In this document: positions 1 to 7,597 of the stretch, in pieces
Layout: the number at the start of each line of letters is the position of its first letter
Position numbering within the stretch: position 1 is the stretch's first letter
The notes under the pieces: generated by a model
The model's database searches: none
What the model was told of the DNA's origin: nothing
Seen by the model: only the letters and a program-made list of their open reading frames with translations
NCBI GenBank assembly: GCA_020725115.1
Contig: DYFR01000014.1
Span: 1-64,000, forward strand
DNA from: Thiohalomonas denitrificans
GTDB lineage: Bacteria > Pseudomonadota > Gammaproteobacteria > Thiohalomonadales > Thiohalomonadaceae
DNA: 64,000 nt
Direction: 5' to 3'
Translations under genes and position numbers: made by a program

Positions 1-669
1 GACGATGATGGCGATGAACAGGTTGAGCATGGTGAAGGTGGCGATGAGGATGAACGGGATGAAGAACAGCCAGGCGTAGGGATAGGCCTCCATCACCGGA
101 CGCACGATGCCCATCGACCAGCTCTCCAGCGTCATGATCTGGAACAGGGTGTACATGGAGGCACCGATGTTGCCGAACCATTCGGGGAACTGGGCACCGA
201 ACAGGCCGGTGACCATCACCGCCGCCACGTAGTACAGCAGCAGCATCAGGCCGGCGATGGACAGGATGCCGGGCACCGCCAGCAGCAGCGCCTCCACCAC
301 CAGCCTGAGGCGCGGCATCATCGAAATCAGTCGCAGCACACGCAACACGCGCAGGGCACGCAGCACCGCCAGCGGGCCGCTGGCCGGCACCAGGGCGATG
401 CCGACGATGATGAAGTCGAACACATTCCATGGGTTGCGGAAGAAGCGCCAGCCGAAGGCCGTCAGCTTGATGCCGATCTCCACCACGAACACCGACAGGA
501 TCAGACGATCCAGCAGGAGCAGCACGTCGCCGAACTGCGCCATCAGTGTCGGCGAGGTCTCCATGCCCAGGGTGATGGCGTTGAGCACGATGAGCGCGAT
601 GATGATGCCCTGTACCCGTGGCAATTCGATCCAGGCGCCAAGTTGCGTGCGATTCAGCCGTTGTCCCAT
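1..669 (-). CDS. Bacterial voltage-gated sodium channel (NaChBac/NavAb type), 3' end outside window
   Basis: Reading the minus strand from the ATG at 669 gives 223 codons open to the window edge, so the C-terminus is missing. The protein has the one-domain six-helix plan of the ion transport family: S1 near residues 20-36, an S4 segment with arginines every third position (LRALRVLRVLR, about 103-113), and a pore loop with the filter TLESWSM, the same motif as in NavAb and NaChBac. Four subunits form the channel in this family. It is the first gene of the minus strand and faces away from phosphoribulokinase. Sodium selectivity is inferred from the filter; the cytoplasmic tail cannot be seen. 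Confidence 0.93.
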   Translation of the reverse strand, partial: MGQRLNRTQLGAWIELPRVQGIIIALIVLNAITLGMETSPTLMAQFGDVLLLLDRLILSVFVVEIGIKLTAFGWRFFRNPWNVFDFIIVGIALVPASGPLAVLRALRVLRVLRLISMMPRLRLVVEALLLAVPGILSIAGLMLLLYYVAAVMVTGLFGAQFPEWFGNIGASMYTLFQIMTLESWSMGIVRPVMEAYPYAWLFFIPFILIATFTMLNLFIAIIV

Positions 670-776
670 ATATGCCTCTGATATTGAAAAGGGGTTGCGC
701 ATGCTACCCCATGCCGTAGTCATGACAGCAGGTTTGGGGCTACAGTAGGGCGGTTACAAGACCGCGAGTGCTGCCC

Positions 777-1736
777 ATGTCGGTTCGTCACCCTATCGTT
801 GCCGTTACCGGTTCCTCCGGCGCCGGCACCACCACCGTCAAGCAGGCCTTTGCCGAAATCTTTCGGCGCGAGGGCATCAACGCCTTTTTCGTCGACGGTG
901 ACAGCTTCCGCCGTTACGACCGCGCCGGCATGAAACAGGCCGTCGCGGCAGCCAGCGCGGCAGGTCGCCCCATCAGCCACTTCGGTCCCGAGGCCAATCT
1001 GTTCGAGCGGCTGGAGGGGCTGTTTCAGGAATACTCCCGCACCGGTGGCGGCCTCCATCGTCACTACCTCGGCAGCCGTGAAGCTGCCGTACGGCATGGT
1101 GGCGTGGAGGGTGCCTTTACGCCCTGGCAAGAGATTCCACCGGGCTCAGACCTGCTGTTCTACGAAGGGTTGCATGGCGCCTGCATAGAATCCACCTGGA
1201 GCCGGCGCGAGATGACGCCGTCGCACAACCCGCTGGTGATGAAGCTGCGTCAGCAGCAGCGCGAGCGCGGCGATCGCGGCATCGACGTGGCGCGCTGGGT
1301 GGATCTGCTCATCGGCGTGGTGCCCAGCATCAATCTGGAGTGGATCCAGAAGATCCACCGCGACTGCGCCGACAAGGGCTGCTCGGCCGAGGCGGTGACC
1401 GCCACCATCCTGCGTCGCCTGCCCGACTATCTGCGCTACATCACGCCGCAATTCTCCCTTACCGACATCAACTTCCAGCGCGTGCCGCTGGTGGACACCT
1501 CCAATCCCTTCATTGCCCGCGACATCCCCACCCCGGCGGAGAGCATGGTGGTGATCCGCTTCCGCGAACCGAAGCGCCACGACTTCCCCGATCTTCAGCG
1601 CCGCCTGCCCAAGGCCTTCATGTCGCGTCCCAACACCCTGGTGGTGCCCGGTGGCCACATGGGGCACGCCATCGGCGTGATCTGTGCGCCGCTGGTGCAG
1701 GAATTGCTTACGCGCCGGCGCACCGTCAGCGGGTGA
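777..1736 (+). CDS. prk: Phosphoribulokinase, class I
   Basis: The enzyme phosphorylates ribulose 5-phosphate to ribulose 1,5-bisphosphate with ATP, the Calvin-cycle committed step. The 319-residue protein starts with a P-loop (GSSGAGTTT, about residues 11-19), followed by VDGDSFRRYDR, the YEGLHG box, GVVPSINLEWIQKIHRD and VDTSNPF, all class I hallmarks. Between YEGLHG and the DLLIGVVP strand there is a charged stretch about 20 residues longer than I recall for Rhodobacter PRK or E. coli PrkB. I chose ATG 777; an in-frame GTG lies at 768. No RuBisCO gene is in the window, so a role in CO2 fixation is inferred. Confidence 0.9.
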   Translation: MSVRHPIVAVTGSSGAGTTTVKQAFAEIFRREGINAFFVDGDSFRRYDRAGMKQAVAAASAAGRPISHFGPEANLFERLEGLFQEYSRTGGGLHRHYLGSREAAVRHGGVEGAFTPWQEIPPGSDLLFYEGLHGACIESTWSRREMTPSHNPLVMKLRQQQRERGDRGIDVARWVDLLIGVVPSINLEWIQKIHRDCADKGCSAEAVTATILRRLPDYLRYITPQFSLTDINFQRVPLVDTSNPFIARDIPTPAESMVVIRFREPKRHDFPDLQRRLPKAFMSRPNTLVVPGGHMGHAIGVICAPLVQELLTRRRTVSG

Positions 1737-1847
1737 ACCGTCGTCAAGGCGCCTGAGGGTCGGGCAGCAACCCGGTCCATCATCATGCAGGAACAATTCC
1801 CTTTGCCACCAAGGGGTTCGGCCTCCCGGCGGGGGTGAAAAAAATAC

Positions 1848-1875
1848 TTGATCAGCGGGATGTTTGTTCTAGAAT
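1848..1875 (+). promoter_or_regulatory. Sigma-70-type promoter for the decarboxylase gene
   Basis: TTGATC (1848-1853) and TAGAAT (1870-1875) are separated by 16 bases. This would start a transcript near 1882 and leave a leader of about 205 bases before the coding start at 2088. Seen by eye only. Confidence 0.45.
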
Positions 1876-1923
1876 ACTGCCCACTTCTTGAGGGTAGCCC
1901 GCTCACGGCACGACCGAAACGGC

Positions 1924-1959
1924 ATGAGAATCTATCCAAAGAGAATGAATTTGTCCTGA
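1924..1959 (+). other. Eleven-codon open reading frame in the decarboxylase leader
   Basis: ATG 1924 to TGA 1957-1959 would encode MRIYPKRMNLS. It contains two AGA arginine codons, rare in this GC-rich sequence. It has no clear Shine-Dalgarno. It lies between the proposed promoter and the decarboxylase start, where an attenuating leader peptide such as E. coli SpeFL would sit. Chance occurrence is quite possible. Confidence 0.2.
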
Positions 1960-2087
1960 TTCAGAGAGCGCTGGCCGATATCGGTGCGGCGCCGCTCAAA
2001 TTCAGATCTCTTAGTGTGTTTCAAATGTCGGTCGTGTCTTGCCCACCCTTGAGAAGAGGGGCGGAGGCCCGACCTGGAGGTATGACC

Positions 2088-3296
2088 ATGGTCGATGCCC
2101 TGTGTGAAGCCGCGTCCATCGTTTCCGGTGACAAGGCCGATGAACCCCCCGAAGCCGAACGCATCCGCCGCCTGGTCGCCATTCATGGCGCCCCGCTGCT
2201 GATCCTCGATTGCGAAGCGGTGCGACGACAGTACCGTGCCCTCGCTGCGGCGCTTCCCGGCGTCGATCTGCACTATGCCCTCAAGCCCCTGCCGCACGCC
2301 GCGGTAGTCACCACCCTGATGCAGGAAGATGCCTGGTTCGATCTCGCCACCAGCGGCGAAGTGGACCTGGTGCGCGACCTCGGTGTCGCCCCGGAACGCT
2401 GCATCCATACCCATCCCATCAAGCGTGACCGCGACATCCGCGACGCCCTCGATTTCGGCGTCACCACCTTCGTAGTGGACAACCCGGACGAGCTGCGCAA
2501 GTTCGAAAAATACGCCGACCAGGTGGAGTTGCTGTTGCGCGTGTCCTTCCGCAGCCCCGCCGCCAAGGTCGACCTGTCGAAGAAATTCGGCTGCACCCCG
2601 CAGGCGGCGCGCGAGCTGCTGGTCATGGCGCGCGATCTCGGCATCCGCATCAAGGGCCTGTCCTTCCACGTCGGCTCCCAGGCGGCGGACCCGCGCAAGC
2701 ATGTCGAGGCGGTCAACGCCTGCGGCGCGATCATCGCCTGGAACAAGGACGCCGGCCTGCCGCCGCTCTCCGTGCTTGATATCGGCGGCGGTTTCCCGGT
2801 GGAGTACAACGAGGACGTGCCGCCCATCAACGAATTCTGCCGCCCCATCCGCGAGGCACTGGCGCAGATCCCGGATGAGGTGCGCCTCATCGCCGAGCCG
2901 GGCCGTTTCATCTCCGCCCCGGCGATCACCGCCGTGTCGTCGGTGATGGGCAAGGCCCTGCGCGACGGCCGCTGGTGGTATTACCTGGACGACGGCGTGT
3001 ACGGCTCCTACAGCGGCCAGATGTTCGATCACGCCAAGTACCCGGTGGACTGCCTGGACTGGGCTGGCGAGCGTTTCCCCAGCGTGCTGGCCGGCCCCAC
3101 CTGCGACAGCATCGACGTCATCGACGAGGACATCTCGCTGCCCGAGCTGAACGAGGGCGACCTCGTCGTCGGCCGCATGATGGGCGCCTACACCTGGGCC
3201 AGCGCCACCGAGTTCAACTTCTTCCGCAAGGCGCAGATCGTGGTGATCAACGAGTACGTGGGCGACGCCTGCGAGGTCGTGCACCTGACCGGCTGA
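2088..3296 (+). CDS. Ornithine/lysine decarboxylase, PLP fold III
   Basis: This 402-residue protein belongs to the alanine-racemase-fold ornithine/DAP/arginine decarboxylases. YALKPLPH (about residues 64-71) carries the PLP-binding lysine, SFHVGSQ and DIGGGFP are the phosphate-binding and glycine-rich segments, AEPGRF binds PLP, and GPTCDSIDVI supplies the active-site cysteine typical of ornithine decarboxylase. It should make putrescine (or cadaverine) from ornithine (or lysine) in the cytoplasm. ATG 2088 is preferred because GGAGG (2076-2080) lies 7 bases upstream; ATG 2082 is too close and ATG 2025 has no ribosome site. Substrate preference cannot be told from sequence alone. Confidence 0.88.
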   Translation: MVDALCEAASIVSGDKADEPPEAERIRRLVAIHGAPLLILDCEAVRRQYRALAAALPGVDLHYALKPLPHAAVVTTLMQEDAWFDLATSGEVDLVRDLGVAPERCIHTHPIKRDRDIRDALDFGVTTFVVDNPDELRKFEKYADQVELLLRVSFRSPAAKVDLSKKFGCTPQAARELLVMARDLGIRIKGLSFHVGSQAADPRKHVEAVNACGAIIAWNKDAGLPPLSVLDIGGGFPVEYNEDVPPINEFCRPIREALAQIPDEVRLIAEPGRFISAPAITAVSSVMGKALRDGRWWYYLDDGVYGSYSGQMFDHAKYPVDCLDWAGERFPSVLAGPTCDSIDVIDEDISLPELNEGDLVVGRMMGAYTWASATEFNFFRKAQIVVINEYVGDACEVVHLTG

Positions 3297-3334
3297 TGAG
3301 CGCAACGCCGGCCAGCCCGGCGGGTGCGGAAGTT

Positions 3335-3360
3335 GCGGGTCGGGTTTCAGCCCGACCCGC
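3335..3360. repeat. REP-like perfect inverted repeat
   Basis: GCGGGTCGGG (3335-3344) and CCCGACCCGC (3351-3360) form a 10-bp perfect stem around TTTCAG. A variant, GCGGGTCGGGCTGAAGCCCG, is at 57067. It lies 38 bases after the decarboxylase stop and has no T-tract, so it looks like a dispersed REP-type palindrome and might also act as a terminator or mRNA stabiliser. Confidence 0.7.
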
Positions 3361-3466
3361 AGAAAATCACCGGTGAAGGGGGGCTGGAGTCTCCGTCGCG
3401 CAGCCGCCTCCGACTGGCGCGTCGTTACCCGATGCGCGCATACTGCGGCGAAACACCTACGCCGCC

Positions 3467-3901
3467 ATGTTCCGACATCACGTCTCCCGCCAGCTGCCCT
3501 ATACCTGCGACCAGTTGTTCACGCTGGTGCTCGACATCGAACGTTACCCCGAATTTGTCCCCGGCTATCTCGCCGCCCGCATCCTGTCCCGCGAAGCGCG
3601 GGCGCTGGAAGTGGAGCAGAGTGCCGGCTTCGGGCCGCTGACCATCGCGTTTCGTTCCCGTGCGGAATTCAGCACGCCGACGCGCATTCATATCCAAGCC
3701 AGCGATGGCCCTTTCCGCCGTCTTGAAGTTACCTGGCAGTTCGAATCGGTACCGGGCGGTTGCCGTGTCAGCGCCGATACCTGTTATGAGTTGGGCGGGT
3801 TGCGGGCGCCGCTCCTGCGCGGCGGACTGGCGATGTTTGCGCCGCGCCTGCTTGATGCCTTTGCCCGCCGTGCAGCACGGCTGTATGGCGCGCATGATTA
3901 A
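3467..3901 (+). CDS. Coq10/RatA-type START-domain protein
   Basis: The 144-residue protein matches the SRPBCC ligand-binding family that includes RatA/PasT and Coq10. Visible family signatures are YPEFVPGY after the first helix, DGPFRRLEVTWQF in the central sheet and a C-terminal amphipathic helix with FARRAARLYG. Family members bind hydrophobic ligands; Coq10 proteins bind ubiquinone. The usual RatA neighbours (ratB, smpB) are absent here, so a quinone-binding role is as likely as an anti-ribosome association role. It is followed after 33 bases by the outer-membrane protein gene. Confidence 0.8.
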   Translation: MFRHHVSRQLPYTCDQLFTLVLDIERYPEFVPGYLAARILSREARALEVEQSAGFGPLTIAFRSRAEFSTPTRIHIQASDGPFRRLEVTWQFESVPGGCRVSADTCYELGGLRAPLLRGGLAMFAPRLLDAFARRAARLYGAHD

Positions 3902-3934
3902 GATGACGTATCCACCCACACAAGGAGTTACCAC

Positions 3935-4450
3935 ATGAAAAACACCACAAGCATGATGTCGGCATGGTCGCGCGGCAGGGCGATGGCACTGATCCTCGTC
4001 GGTGCATTGACCGCCGGTTTTGCCCCGGCCGCAGCGGCGGACTGGTATTTCGGCGCCAAGGCCGGGCCGATGCTCATCGACACCGCCGGCGTCGGCGACC
4101 CCACCAATGCCGGCGTGATGATCGGCAAGGAGTGGGGCGTGGTGATCGGCGATGTGGGGGTGCAGGGCGAGTTCACCACCAGCACCACCAAGGGCAAGTA
4201 TGCCGGCAGCGATGTGAGCGTCGACACCCAGGCCGTTTACGGCGTGTTCCGCACCGCCGGCGCACTGTATCTCATCGCCAAGGCGGGCATGCTGCGCGAA
4301 GACGTGAAGATCGGCGCTGCCTCCAGTACCGACAGCGGCAGCTCGGTGGGCCTCGGTGTCGGGTTCAGTCTGGGCGTGGCCCAACTGGAGCTGGAGTACA
4401 CCCAGGTGGAGAAGGACATCGCCTATCTCAGTTTAGGTGTCCGTTTTTGA
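3935..4450 (+). CDS. Small outer-membrane beta-barrel protein
   Basis: The 171-residue product begins with a long signal peptide: positively charged n-region, hydrophobic core ALILVGALTAGF, probable cleavage after APAAAA. The mature part alternates polar and hydrophobic residues in strand-length blocks with glycines, and ends in LSLGVRF, the terminal phenylalanine recognised by the BAM complex. The size suits an eight-stranded OmpW/OmpA-like barrel. AAGGAG lies 8 bases before ATG 3935. Function is unknown. Confidence 0.75.
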   Translation: MKNTTSMMSAWSRGRAMALILVGALTAGFAPAAAADWYFGAKAGPMLIDTAGVGDPTNAGVMIGKEWGVVIGDVGVQGEFTTSTTKGKYAGSDVSVDTQAVYGVFRTAGALYLIAKAGMLREDVKIGAASSTDSGSSVGLGVGFSLGVAQLELEYTQVEKDIAYLSLGVRF

Positions 4451-4527
4451 TCGCGGGGAACACGAAAACAGAGCTGCGGGCTTCACCGTAGGACGTGCAC
4501 TGCGCATCACAGGTTTGCCCGGGAGTG

Positions 4528-4821
4528 TCAGGCCGCCACGAAATCTACCGGGCGTACGCCTTTCAAATTGAGGGTCTGCCGTGCTTGCCACAGGTCATGG
4601 CTGTCCTGCATGGCAAGCCAGCTTTCGGGAGAGCGGCCCAGCGCCTTGGACAGGCGCAAGGCCATTTCCGGGCTGATACCGCTCTTGCCGGTGATGATAC
4701 GGTTGAGGGTGGAGGGCGACACATCCAGATTGTCCGCCAAGGCGCGCACGCTGAGGCCGAAGGGCTCCAGGTAGGTGGCGTAAATAAACTCGCCAGGATG
4801 CGGGGGATTGTGCATGGCCAT
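4528..4821 (-). CDS. higA: HigA-type antitoxin (XRE family)
   Basis: The 97-residue protein begins with HPGEF and has the helix-turn-helix LSVRALADNLDVSPSTLNRI followed by SGISPEMALRLSKALG, the standard HigA pattern. HigA neutralises the HigB mRNA interferase and represses its own operon. The start overlaps the HigB stop by one base (TGATG at 4823-4819), so the two are translationally coupled. The antitoxin looks intact while its toxin does not. Confidence 0.9.
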   Translation of the reverse strand: MAMHNPPHPGEFIYATYLEPFGLSVRALADNLDVSPSTLNRIITGKSGISPEMALRLSKALGRSPESWLAMQDSHDLWQARQTLNLKGVRPVDFVAA

Positions 4822-5072
4822 CAGTGATAATCCTCATAATCCAGCACGTAAACGTTTCCTTCCCGAAACTCGAAAGTGACTCGCCAGTTGCCGCTGACCC
4901 AGATCGACCAGCGCCCCTTTTCCTTTCCCTTCAGGGGATGCAGACGATAGCCCGGGATATCCATGTCACCGATGCCGGTGGCGGTATCCAGGGCGGCCAA
5001 TTGCATGCGGAGCCGGGCGGCATGGTGCAAGTGTAGCGTGTTGCGCGATGCGCGATGCGCGATGCGCAACAA
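4821..5072 (-). pseudogene. higB: HigB-type toxin, N-terminus lost and replaced by a heptamer repeat
   Basis: From HHAARLRMQLAALDTA onward the protein follows RelE/HigB toxins: MDIPGYRLHPLKG, GNWRVTF and the C-terminal DYEDYH are intact. Normal HigB has about 20-25 residues before this point. Here that stretch is replaced by residues encoded by three GATGCGC heptamers (5047-5067 on plus) flanked by GTTGCGC and GCGCAAC. The only in-frame starts are TTG codons inside or beside the repeat (5072, 5069). No Shine-Dalgarno is seen, and the upstream radical SAM gene ends at 5090, leaving no room for the missing part. I infer a disabled toxin. Confidence 0.7.
5040..5070. repeat. Heptamer array in the 5' end of higB
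   Basis: GTTGCGC is followed by three exact GATGCGC units (5047-5053, 5054-5060, 5061-5067) and then AAC. The outer seven bases GTTGCGC and GCGCAAC are reverse complements. The 21-base core keeps the reading frame. It belongs to the short-tandem-repeat elements seen in many gaps of this window. Confidence 0.85.
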
Positions 5073-5089
5073 GGCGCGGTAGTGTGGCC

Positions 5090-6157
5090 TCAGAACAGCC
5101 CCAGCTGCACCGCCCGCCCCGGCACGCGGAATGGTTCGCAGTCGAGGGGGGCGGTGTCGTCGAAACCCAACTTGCGATAGGCGAGGCGAAAGCGCCGGCT
5201 GAGCAGATCGGCGTAGTCGCCTTCACCGCGCATGCGTTTGCCGAAGCGGCTGTCGTAATCCCGCCCGCCGCGGCAATCGCGCAGGCGGTTCATGACATGC
5301 TCTGCCTTGAGCGGGGCATGCACGCGCAGCCAGTCCTGAAACAGTGCGTTGACCTCCAGCGGCAGGCGCAGCAGCACGTAGCCGCAGTTGAGCGCACCGG
5401 CCGCATGTACGGCCGCCATGATGTCTTCCAGTTCGTGATCGGTGAGCACCGGGATCAGCGGGGCGATGAGTACGGTGACCGGAACACCCGCCTCGCGCAG
5501 GCGGCGGACGGTTTCCAGGCGTCGCTGCGGTGCGGCGGCGCGTGGTTCGAGCAGGCGGGCTAAGGGGCGATCCAGTGTGGTGAGCGATATGGCCACATGG
5601 GCCAGGTTGCGCCGGGCCAGCGGCACCAGCAGATCGATGTCGCGCTCGATGAGGGCCGATTTGGTGATCACGCTGAAGGGATGGGAAAACTCCGCCAGCA
5701 CCTCGATGATGGCGCGGGTCAGGCCGAGGCGGCGCTCCACCGGCTGGTAGGCATCGGTGTTGATGCCGAGGGCGATGGGGGCGCAGCGGTAGCCGGGTCG
5801 GGACAATTCCTGACGCAGCAGCACCGGGGCGCCAGGCTTGTGGAACAGACGGCTCTCGAAGTCCAGCCCCGGCGACAGGCCGAGCCAGGCGTGGCTGGGG
5901 CGGGCGAAACAATACACGCAGCCATGCTCGCAGCCCCGGTAGGGGTTGATGGAGCGATCGAAGGGGACATCGGGTGAATCGTTGTAGCTGATCACCGTGC
6001 GGCTGGCGTCCACCAGCAGTTCGGTGTGCAACGGCTCTGCTTGTTCCAGGCTGCCCCAGCCGTCGTCCACGGACTCACGCTGGTGTTCCGCATAGCGGTT
6101 GTCCGGGCTGCCGGCGGCGCCGCGGCCGCGGAGGGGCTGGAAGGGGGATCTGGCCAT
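5090..6157 (-). CDS. PA0069-family radical SAM protein
   Basis: The 355-residue protein contains the cluster motif CEHGCVYCFARPSH (CX3CX2C) at about residue 75, preceded by INPYRG, as in the PA0069/SplB-related group. The three cysteines bind the 4Fe-4S cluster that cleaves S-adenosylmethionine. Other visible parts are GINTDAYQPVE and SVITKSALIERDID, which are typical of the group. The substrate of PA0069 proteins is not established. It is divergent from the PilZ gene and reads toward the higBA remnant, 18 bases away. Confidence 0.88.
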   Translation of the reverse strand: MARSPFQPLRGRGAAGSPDNRYAEHQRESVDDGWGSLEQAEPLHTELLVDASRTVISYNDSPDVPFDRSINPYRGCEHGCVYCFARPSHAWLGLSPGLDFESRLFHKPGAPVLLRQELSRPGYRCAPIALGINTDAYQPVERRLGLTRAIIEVLAEFSHPFSVITKSALIERDIDLLVPLARRNLAHVAISLTTLDRPLARLLEPRAAAPQRRLETVRRLREAGVPVTVLIAPLIPVLTDHELEDIMAAVHAAGALNCGYVLLRLPLEVNALFQDWLRVHAPLKAEHVMNRLRDCRGGRDYDSRFGKRMRGEGDYADLLSRRFRLAYRKLGFDDTAPLDCEPFRVPGRAVQLGLF

Positions 6158-6265
6158 GAGGACTCGGGTGGCGGGGGCGACTACGCGGAATTATACCCCT
6201 TGCCCTTGAGCCGGGCCGCGCCAGTGGTTACATTCGTGCGCTGTCTTGCAGATAAGGAATGTGAC

Positions 6266-6616
6266 ATGGCCATGCCGGAAGAGCGCCGCACCGCCCCGCG
6301 CCTGCTGCGCGACGAGAAGGTGACAGTGAAAATCCTCGCCGCACCAACCCTGCCGGAGCTGGTCGGCAAGGTGGTGGAATGCTCCACGGTAGATGTTTCT
6401 GCCACCGGGCTGCGCATCCTGCTGGAAACCTCGGTGGCAACAGGCAGCCGGCTTGGTTTGGAGGTGGCCGTGCCGGAGGGTGATGAGCGTTATCTCCTCG
6501 GCGGCGAGGTGATGTGGTCACGGGAAACCGAGGCGGCAGGTACTTATCTCATCGGTGTACATCTGGCGGGAGAGGAGCCGCGGCATCTGGAGCAGTGGCG
6601 CAGCCGGTTCATTTGA
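6266..6616 (+). CDS. PilZ-domain protein
   Basis: The 116-residue protein carries both parts of the PilZ c-di-GMP site: the arginine-rich start ERRTAPR (about residues 5-11) and DVSATGLRI (about 48-56, the D/NxSxxG motif). It has no other domain. ATG 6266 is chosen because AAGGA lies 7 bases upstream; the open frame extends further but runs antisense to the radical SAM gene. Binding of c-di-GMP is expected from the motifs; the partner is unknown. The signal-peptidase-like gene follows after 31 bases. Confidence 0.88.
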   Translation: MAMPEERRTAPRLLRDEKVTVKILAAPTLPELVGKVVECSTVDVSATGLRILLETSVATGSRLGLEVAVPEGDERYLLGGEVMWSRETEAAGTYLIGVHLAGEEPRHLEQWRSRFI

Positions 6617-6647
6617 CCGCGACGTAACCGAACAGGAGGCGATGACG

Positions 6648-7538
6648 ATGGGTGGTGAACAACGGGTGGCGGCACAACACTGGTTTGCTGCTGCGCAGGA
6701 GCCGGGGCGGGTGTGCCCGCGCAACCCGTGGCTGGCCGTGGCGCTGTCAGTCTGTCCCGGCCTGGGCCAGCACTATGCCGGTCATATTGTGCGCGGCATT
6801 GCGGTGTATGTGGCGCTGATAGTGCTTTCGTGGCTGGCGGCCATTGCCTTCATGCATGTGGAAAGCAAGATCGGTATCGTGTTTCTTGCCGTACCCTTTG
6901 TCGCTACAGCCTGGATCGTTTACGACGCGTGGCATTGCGCGGCGCGGCAGGAGCGCAGTTATCGCTTGCGCTGGTTCAATCGCATCTGGATCTATGCAGC
7001 GGTGACGCTGTTTCTGATCATCACGGTCAATCCGCTGATGGACAAGATCATCGGCGGTCATGTGATGCGTGCGTTTTTCATGACCACCACGGCCATGCAG
7101 CCGGCGGTGCTCAACCATGATGTGTTGCTCATCAACAAATTGGCCTTTCCTGGCCGCGGCGATCTGGCCCTGATCGATTTCAGCGGCGGCAATCAGCCGG
7201 CGCAGTTGTCACGGGTGATGGAGGATCAGCTCATCCGCCGGGTGATCGCCCTGCCGGGTGACACCGTTGAAGTGCGCGAGGGCGAGGTGTGGCTCAATGG
7301 TGCGCGGCTGGATGAGGACTATGCCCGCCTGCCTGCGCCGGAGCGCAATTTTGGCCCGGCGGAAGTGCCGGCGGGACACTATTTCGTATTGAGTGATCAG
7401 CGTGCCGTCGGTATCGACAGCTGTGTGCTGGGCTTCATCGAGCGCGCCCGCATCGGCGGCAAGATCACCAAGGTGTTCTGGTCGTGGAATTTTGACGACG
7501 GGGCGATACGCTGGGAGCGCACGGCGCTGGGGCTGTAA
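6648..7538 (+). CDS. Signal-peptidase-I-like membrane protein lacking catalytic Ser and Lys
   Basis: This 296-residue protein starts with a membrane region (NPWLAVALSVCPGLGQHYAG and several hydrophobic helices up to about residue 130), then a S26 peptidase-like domain. The Box B position reads TTTAMQPAV where signal peptidases have SMxPTL, putting Ala149 in place of the nucleophile. The Box D position reads LIRRVIALPGDTVEV, putting Arg197 where the general-base lysine sits. The last box is VLSDQR instead of GDNR. The fold is expected to remain but not the protease activity. Start at ATG 6648 has AGGAGG 8 bases upstream; ATG 6642 is too close to it. Confidence 0.82.
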   Translation: MGGEQRVAAQHWFAAAQEPGRVCPRNPWLAVALSVCPGLGQHYAGHIVRGIAVYVALIVLSWLAAIAFMHVESKIGIVFLAVPFVATAWIVYDAWHCAARQERSYRLRWFNRIWIYAAVTLFLIITVNPLMDKIIGGHVMRAFFMTTTAMQPAVLNHDVLLINKLAFPGRGDLALIDFSGGNQPAQLSRVMEDQLIRRVIALPGDTVEVREGEVWLNGARLDEDYARLPAPERNFGPAEVPAGHYFVLSDQRAVGIDSCVLGFIERARIGGKITKVFWSWNFDDGAIRWERTALGL

Positions 7539-7597
7539 CTTGTTTCATGCCGCCGCCGGCCCCAAATGATGAGACTGGCCGCCAGCCCGGAGATACC

